Assembly: GCF_020740795.1 (NCBI RefSeq)
Contig: NC_067291.1
Location: 13,582,780-13,646,779 of the forward strand
Origin: Apus apus
Taxonomy: Eukaryota > Chordata > Aves > Apodiformes > Apodidae
Length of the DNA: 64,000 bases
Reading direction: 5' to 3'
The position numbers were made by a program, and so were the translations under genes. The notes beneath the pieces were generated by a model, which worked only from the letters and a program-made list of their open reading frames with translations, was not told the DNA's origin and did no database searches. Every line of letters starts with the position of its first letter. Within the stretch, counting starts at the first letter, position 1. Below are positions 61,601-64,000 of the stretch, one piece after another.

Positions 61601-62901
61601 ATGGGAACAAATAGTTTTGAAATTTCCTTCTCAGTTTCCTTTCCTCCCCTGTTTTTATACTTTTCACATGATTTCATGACATAATGGGATGAAGCGGTTT
61701 AGATATTTGTCCCGCTTTTTATTTGGGAAATGATTAAAAGCAGCTGCCTCTCAGCTAAATAAACCAGCTTATCAAAACGTCTGCTGATGAGGTCAGGATG
61801 ACACGCTGAGTTGGGCTGTTGCACTGCAGGCTGCCTGTTTGTGTGTGTATATATAGATTTACATGTATACTCTTTTATATATACACACACATGTATACAT
61901 GAATATGTGTAGCCAGTACTGCCCTCAAAAAGCATAAAATCGGAACTAAATTAAGGAGACTTTCTGCTCATTTGCTGGTTTACCCTGTAGTGTGCCAGCA
62001 GCAGTAGCACAGTGTGGCAAAGTGAAGAGAACAGAAACCATCTCACAACTCAAATGTCAGACCGCGCTGAACTGCATATTTTCTCAGCTAGAATCACTTC
62101 TCAGTGGAAATGCATTTCCTCTGGGAATCCTTTATTTTTTTTTTTAATTGAGATTTTTTTTCTGTTGTGCTCGTGTTGACAATTTCAGCAAAAACTGTCG
62201 TGGTGGCACGGTTGGGGAAGGTAGCTGAGATGGTGGGGTTAATGACCTGCTTTGGGTTGCTTTGAGGGATGCTGCGAGCGTTAAAGGGTCAAATATTTCA
62301 CAGTAGTGTTTTTTTTTTAAGTCGCTCTGGCACTGAAGCAGAGGTCGAGTGGTGTTTTTTCCATTCTTGACTGCTGAGGGCCAGCATCCTGATTGTCTCT
62401 GGGACATGCAGGATGCTCTCTGGTGGGAGCGCTGCTCCTGCGAGGAGCCTCAATGAGCCTTTTCTCTGAGCCAGATCGACCTCCGGGACCAGAAGAAGGT
62501 GACAGGCGTCGTCACGCAAGGAGCCCGTGATTTTGGCCACATTCAGTACGTGGCAGCCTATAAGGTGGCTTACAGTGACAACGGCACATCCTGGACCCTC
62601 TACCGGGATGGACAGACAAACAGCACTAAGGTGTGTGTGGGGCAGGAAACGGGGGGGGCAGCAACCTGCTGAGGCTTGGGGGTGCTGCCATGGGAAGGGA
62701 TGGGATGGTGCTGGGAAAGTCCTGGTTGTGCTGACACCCACCTTTCCCCCCCCTTAGATCTTCCACGGTAACAGTGACAACTACTCACACAAGAAGAACG
62801 TGTTCGACGTGCCCTTCTATGCCCGCTTTGTGCGCATCCTGCCCGTGGCCTGGCACAACCGCATCACCCTGCGCGTGGAGCTGCTGGGCTGCGACGAGTA
62901 G
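52571..62901 (+). CDS. MFGE8: MFGE8, lactadherin (milk fat globule-EGF factor 8), ten coding exons
   Basis: Exons 52571-52634, 56480-56605, 57439-57564, 58076-58189, 58616-58797, 59188-59343, 59984-60128, 60959-61161, 62475-62630 and 62758-62901 join to 1416 nt, 471 residues plus TAG, with matching phases and GT-AG introns. Domains: signal peptide about 1-21; EGF1 25-58, EGF2 66-103 and EGF3 110-141, each with six cysteines; RGD at 83-85; discoidin C1 145-301 and C2 312-469, each cysteine-bounded. C2 keeps the phosphatidylserine-spike residues Trp337, Ile339, Phe342 and Phe392. Sequons: Asn59, 264, 408, 421 and 432. Known role: secreted opsonin bridging phosphatidylserine to alpha-v integrins. 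Three EGF domains also occur in the paralogue EDIL3, so EDIL3 is the alternative; position beside ABHD2 and the C2 sequence favour MFGE8. Confidence 0.93.
52680..52890. repeat. 49-bp minisatellite in MFGE8 intron 1
   Basis: The word TCCAGG(G) recurs at 52729, 52778, 52827 and 52877, giving periods of 49, 49 and 50. The unit includes GCCAAGGAGCCCGAGGTGCT. Three good copies and a decayed leading copy begin within about 50 bases of the exon 1 donor. The absence of stops in several frames produces spurious long open frames. Confidence 0.88.
54677..55279 (+). mobile_element. Endogenous retrovirus LTR A (solo, degenerate)
   Basis: I recognise an avian retroviral LTR family by its ordered landmarks: GTGGGTTGACCTCAGCTGGC at the left end, internal reiterations of CTCCAGCATG/CTCCAGTGTGG with ATGGGCTGCAG, CTGACCTTGGTGTCTGCAGAG, TATTATCACAGAGGC and a right end near CACATAAACCCAATG. 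No retroviral coding region lies beside it, so it is a solo LTR. The boundaries are approximate and I found no convincing target-site duplication. It is old and diverged. Confidence 0.7.
55857..56424 (-). mobile_element. Endogenous retrovirus LTR B (solo, minus orientation)
   Basis: This shows the left-to-right reverse of a common neoavian LTR: it begins near CCTGGTTTTGGCTGCGG, then AGAGCTAATTTTCTTCTTAG, GAGAAGAATGTTGATAA and CAACCCATGAG, and ends GTTTAAACCATGG. Its two ends are homologous to LTR C in opposite orientation while the middle differs, so the two are related subfamilies. Its right end lies about 55 bases from the MFGE8 exon 2 acceptor. No coding remnants are attached. Confidence 0.78.
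56480..56605 (+). CDS. MFGE8: MFGE8 exon 2 (EGF1)
   Basis: Acceptor TGCTTCCAG, donor GTGAGA, 126 bases, phase 1 at both ends, so it can be skipped in frame. It encodes one EGF domain with cysteines at 25, 30, 36, 47, 49 and 58 and a sequon at Asn59. LTRs flank it closely on both sides. Confidence 0.94.
56606..57438 (+). other. MFGE8: MFGE8 intron 2
   Basis: 833 bases, about two-thirds of it LTR C. The remainder is unremarkable. Confidence 0.92.
56740..57315 (+). mobile_element. Endogenous retrovirus LTR C (solo, plus orientation)
   Basis: It begins CATGGTTTAACCTCAGCTG and continues with GTTGAAATGGAGACAGTTTA, ACTTGGGAAGACAAATGGC, TTATGTGCTGAGCATGATGT and GGGGTCAGCTTTCCCAGCTG. It ends AGCTACTATGAAGAAAATTA, then CCAGCCAAAACCAG. 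This order is that of a widespread neoavian LTR. It lies in intron 2, about 135 bases after MFGE8 exon 2. Solo, with no retroviral genes. Confidence 0.8.
57439..57564 (+). CDS. MFGE8: MFGE8 exon 3 (EGF2 with RGD)
   Basis: Acceptor CTCCCCAG, donor GTGAGT, 126 bases, phase 1-1. The EGF cysteines are 66, 71, 77, 92, 94 and 103. The loop NRGDVF presents Arg83-Gly84-Asp85, the integrin-binding motif, in the same hairpin position as in mammalian MFGE8 EGF2 and EDIL3. Confidence 0.95.
57565..58075 (+). other. MFGE8: MFGE8 intron 3
   Basis: 511 bases of GC-rich intron. Nothing recognised. Confidence 0.92.
58076..58189 (+). CDS. MFGE8: MFGE8 exon 4 (EGF3)
   Basis: Acceptor TCTCCTAG, donor GTAAGT, 114 bases, phase 1-1. 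The EGF cysteines are 110, 115, 121, 130, 132 and 141. NEC at its start and DLDGDYAC downstream resemble, without fully matching, a calcium-binding EGF consensus. Confidence 0.94.
58190..58615 (+). other. MFGE8: MFGE8 intron 4
   Basis: 426 bases. Nothing recognised beyond splice signals. Confidence 0.92.
58616..58797 (+). CDS. MFGE8: MFGE8 exon 5 (C1 domain, first part)
   Basis: Acceptor GCCCCCCAG, donor GTAGCC, 182 bases. It encodes residues 144-204 from Cys145 through [15 protein letters not shown] to SPWIQ. It is the start of the first discoidin/F5-8 type C domain. Confidence 0.94.
58798..59187 (+). other. MFGE8: MFGE8 intron 5
   Basis: 390 bases. Nothing recognised beyond splice signals. 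Confidence 0.92.
59188..59343 (+). CDS. MFGE8: MFGE8 exon 6 (C1 domain, middle)
   Basis: Acceptor CTCCCCAG, donor GTGGGC, 156 bases, phase 0. It encodes residues 205-256, including [14 protein letters not shown] and [13 protein letters not shown], hallmark discoidin strands. Confidence 0.95.
59344..59983 (+). other. MFGE8: MFGE8 intron 6
   Basis: 640 bases, with short A-rich tracts near 59800-59895. No gene or mobile element recognised. Confidence 0.92.
59984..60128 (+). CDS. MFGE8: MFGE8 exon 7 (C1 domain, end)
   Basis: Acceptor TGCTGCAG, donor GTAAAT, 145 bases. It encodes residues 257-304, with [14 protein letters not shown] and closing Cys301 in ELIGCEMN. There is a sequon at Asn264. 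Confidence 0.95.
60129..60958 (+). other. MFGE8: MFGE8 intron 7
   Basis: 830 bases. Nothing recognised beyond splice signals. Confidence 0.92.
60959..61161 (+). CDS. MFGE8: MFGE8 exon 8 (C2 domain, first part)
   Basis: Acceptor TGTTACAG, donor GTGGGT, 203 bases. It encodes residues 305-372. After CSEPLGMK it carries TWGIDAFTW; Trp337, Ile339 and Phe342 match positions 26, 28 and 31 of bovine C2 (Trp, Leu, Phe), the membrane-inserting spike residues for phosphatidylserine. Confidence 0.95.
61162..62474 (+). other. MFGE8: MFGE8 intron 8
   Basis: 1.3 kb. It contains a TG/TA inverted repeat at 61841-61890 and T-rich tracts near 62132 and 62309. Confidence 0.92.
61841..61890. repeat. Perfect inverted repeat of (TG)n(TA)n
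   Basis: GTGTGTGTATATATA at 61841-61855 is the exact reverse complement of TATATATACACACAC at 61876-61890. The arms are 15 bases with a 20-base loop. A further small palindrome, ATGTATACAT, follows at 61891-61900. Confidence 0.9.
62475..62630 (+). CDS. MFGE8: MFGE8 exon 9 (C2 domain, middle)
   Basis: Acceptor GAGCCAG, donor GTGTGT, 156 bases, phase 0. It encodes residues 373-424. [15 protein letters not shown] includes Phe392, equivalent to bovine C2 Phe81. There are sequons at Asn408 and Asn421. Confidence 0.95.
62758..62901 (+). CDS. MFGE8: MFGE8 exon 10 (C2 domain end, stop)
   Basis: Acceptor CCCCTTAG. It encodes residues 425-471, ending VELLGCDE and TAG at 62899-62901. Cys469 closes the C2 domain two residues before the end. 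Confidence 0.96.
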   Translation: MFHGNSDNYSHKKNVFDVPFYARFVRILPVAWHNRITLRVELLGCDE

Positions 62902-64000
62902 GAGCCTGGGCAGGAAGGATGGGGCTGCTCTTCCCTGCTGCCCAGCCCACACCCTGCCTGCTCCTGCCTGCTCCTGCTCTGACCTCACATCCCCCTCTCC
63001 ATGTCCCTATATTCAGGAGGCGGCCGGGAGGGCTCTCCTGCCCCACGTTGGCTCTGGGGCCGCAGCACTGCACTTTATGGGGCTCTTGCAGGTGGGATGC
63101 GGGGATGGCTCCTGCCCTTTGCCCCGCTAGCCAGACCCCCTCCTGCCACCAGGGCTTGGCTGGGAGAACCTTTTCTGCAACTGGGGCTTCTTTGGGGGAC
63201 CCCATCCTGCGAATGGAGCTTTTCTGGGGGACCCCATCCTGCAACCAGGGCTTGGCTGCATCCTGCCATCTAAGCCTGGAGAAAAATGTTCTCCCCCTTT
63301 TTGCTTCTGTTTCCAGCAGAGAGGCTGCAGCCAGGGACAGTCCCCTGCCTCCACTGGGGCTCCAGACTCAGCAGTTTTGGGGGGCTTAAGGCAGGCACCC
63401 CAGCCTCACAGCCTCTGATGTCCCTCCTGCTCCTGCAAGCAGGGTCTCCAAAAAACATACTTGGCTGTTGTCCCCTGCCGATTTTGCCAGGCCCCGTGTC
63501 TCCTTGCCTGCGATGTCAGCGCCGCATAGTGTGAGGGGAGTGATGAGATGGCTCCTGTCAGGAGGCACCAAGTCCCCATTGCTGGTGGCTCTGCCCGACA
63601 GGCTCAGTGCCTGGTGTTTTGGCAGGCATTCGCCTTCCTGGGGTGCAGGCTCCAGCATCCTCCAAGTCTCAGCATTGCTGCTGTCCCCACTTTACTGCAG
63701 TCTGAGGTGCCTGCAGCTCCCTTGTCCCCAGAACCAAGTGATGACCAGGGGGGCTGCAATCTGGCAGTGAGGGGCAGATGGTTTGTAGCCACAAGGGTGC
63801 AGGGAAAAGATGGGAAAGGTGGTGGTTAAGCCGCCCAAATGCAGTAGGAAGGGAGCTGTGCCATGACCCTCTTTATAACCCGATTTTTTCCCTTTCCATG
63901 GGGTGGAGGGGAGCCTCTTGCAATACTCAAGTCCTTGGGATTAGCAGTAGGAGACAAGCAAGACCTGGCACTGGCAAGCGGGACTGCAGGCAGGGTGTCT
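62902..64000 (+). other. MFGE8: MFGE8 3' UTR and downstream flank
   Basis: The stop codon is followed by GC-rich sequence running to the window edge. I see no AATAAA or ATTAAA in it, so the poly(A) site is either non-canonical or beyond the window. A short tandem repeat lies at about 63131-63270. Confidence 0.6.
63131..63270. repeat. 32-bp imperfect tandem repeat in MFGE8 3' UTR/flank
   Basis: The 17-base word GGGGGACCCCATCCTGC occurs at 63194-63210 and 63226-63242, exactly 32 bases apart. Diverged copies containing CCTGCCACCAGGGCTTGGCT and CTGCAACCAGGGCTTGGCTG flank them. Confidence 0.75.

Noticed and set aside
60655-61677. 340-codon minus-strand frame
   Set aside because: It is antisense to MFGE8 exon 8 and adjacent introns. 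It has no domain similarity, and the plus-strand exon explains the conservation.
52571-62901. Assignment of the plus-strand gene to EDIL3 instead of MFGE8
   Set aside because: The three-EGF layout fits EDIL3, but the position head-to-head with ABHD2 and the C2 sequence ([24 protein letters not shown]) match MFGE8 better. A phylogeny would settle it.

Overview
This is a window of vertebrate nuclear DNA, almost certainly from a bird and probably a neoavian rather than a chicken-like species. It carries two intact, multi-exon, divergently transcribed genes with canonical GT-AG introns: ABHD2 on the minus strand (coding exons 28469 down to 5637) and MFGE8 on the plus strand (52571 to 62901). This ABHD2/MFGE8 head-to-head neighbourhood is known from other amniotes. 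The bird assignment rests on the compact introns, the low repeat load and three endogenous-retrovirus LTRs in MFGE8 introns whose sequences I recognise from neoavian genomes. No tRNA, rRNA, CRISPR or bacterial-type feature is present.

Layout. 1-5636: probable ABHD2 3' UTR and 3' flank, with minus-strand poly(A) signals at 4046, 3891 and 407. 5637-28476: nine ABHD2 coding exons, which splice to a 426-residue alpha/beta hydrolase with an intact Ser-Asp-His triad and an HX4D motif. 29342-29428: candidate untranslated exon. 39.1-40.15 kb: CpG island with the ABHD2 promoter, four same-orientation CCAAT boxes spaced 42-44 bp, and a 19-bp C-rich minisatellite. 40.15-52.3 kb: intergenic, with no supportable gene. 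52.3-52.7 kb: GC-rich MFGE8 promoter and exon 1. 52.6-62.9 kb: ten MFGE8 coding exons, which splice to a 471-residue secreted protein (signal peptide, three EGF domains with RGD in the second, two discoidin/F5-8 type C domains). 62902-64000: MFGE8 3' UTR and flank.

The two products act separately. ABHD2 is a membrane-anchored serine lipid hydrolase. MFGE8 is a secreted bridge between phosphatidylserine on dying cells or vesicles and RGD-binding integrins on phagocytes. Their promoters are about 12.7 kb apart, so a shared bidirectional core promoter is unlikely.

I found no previously undescribed system. The points most worth a second look are the three-EGF MFGE8 whose EGF exons are all in-frame cassettes, the first EGF exon sandwiched between two related LTRs in opposite orientation, the evenly spaced CCAAT array at the ABHD2 promoter, and G-rich or VNTR-like minisatellites beside both promoters.
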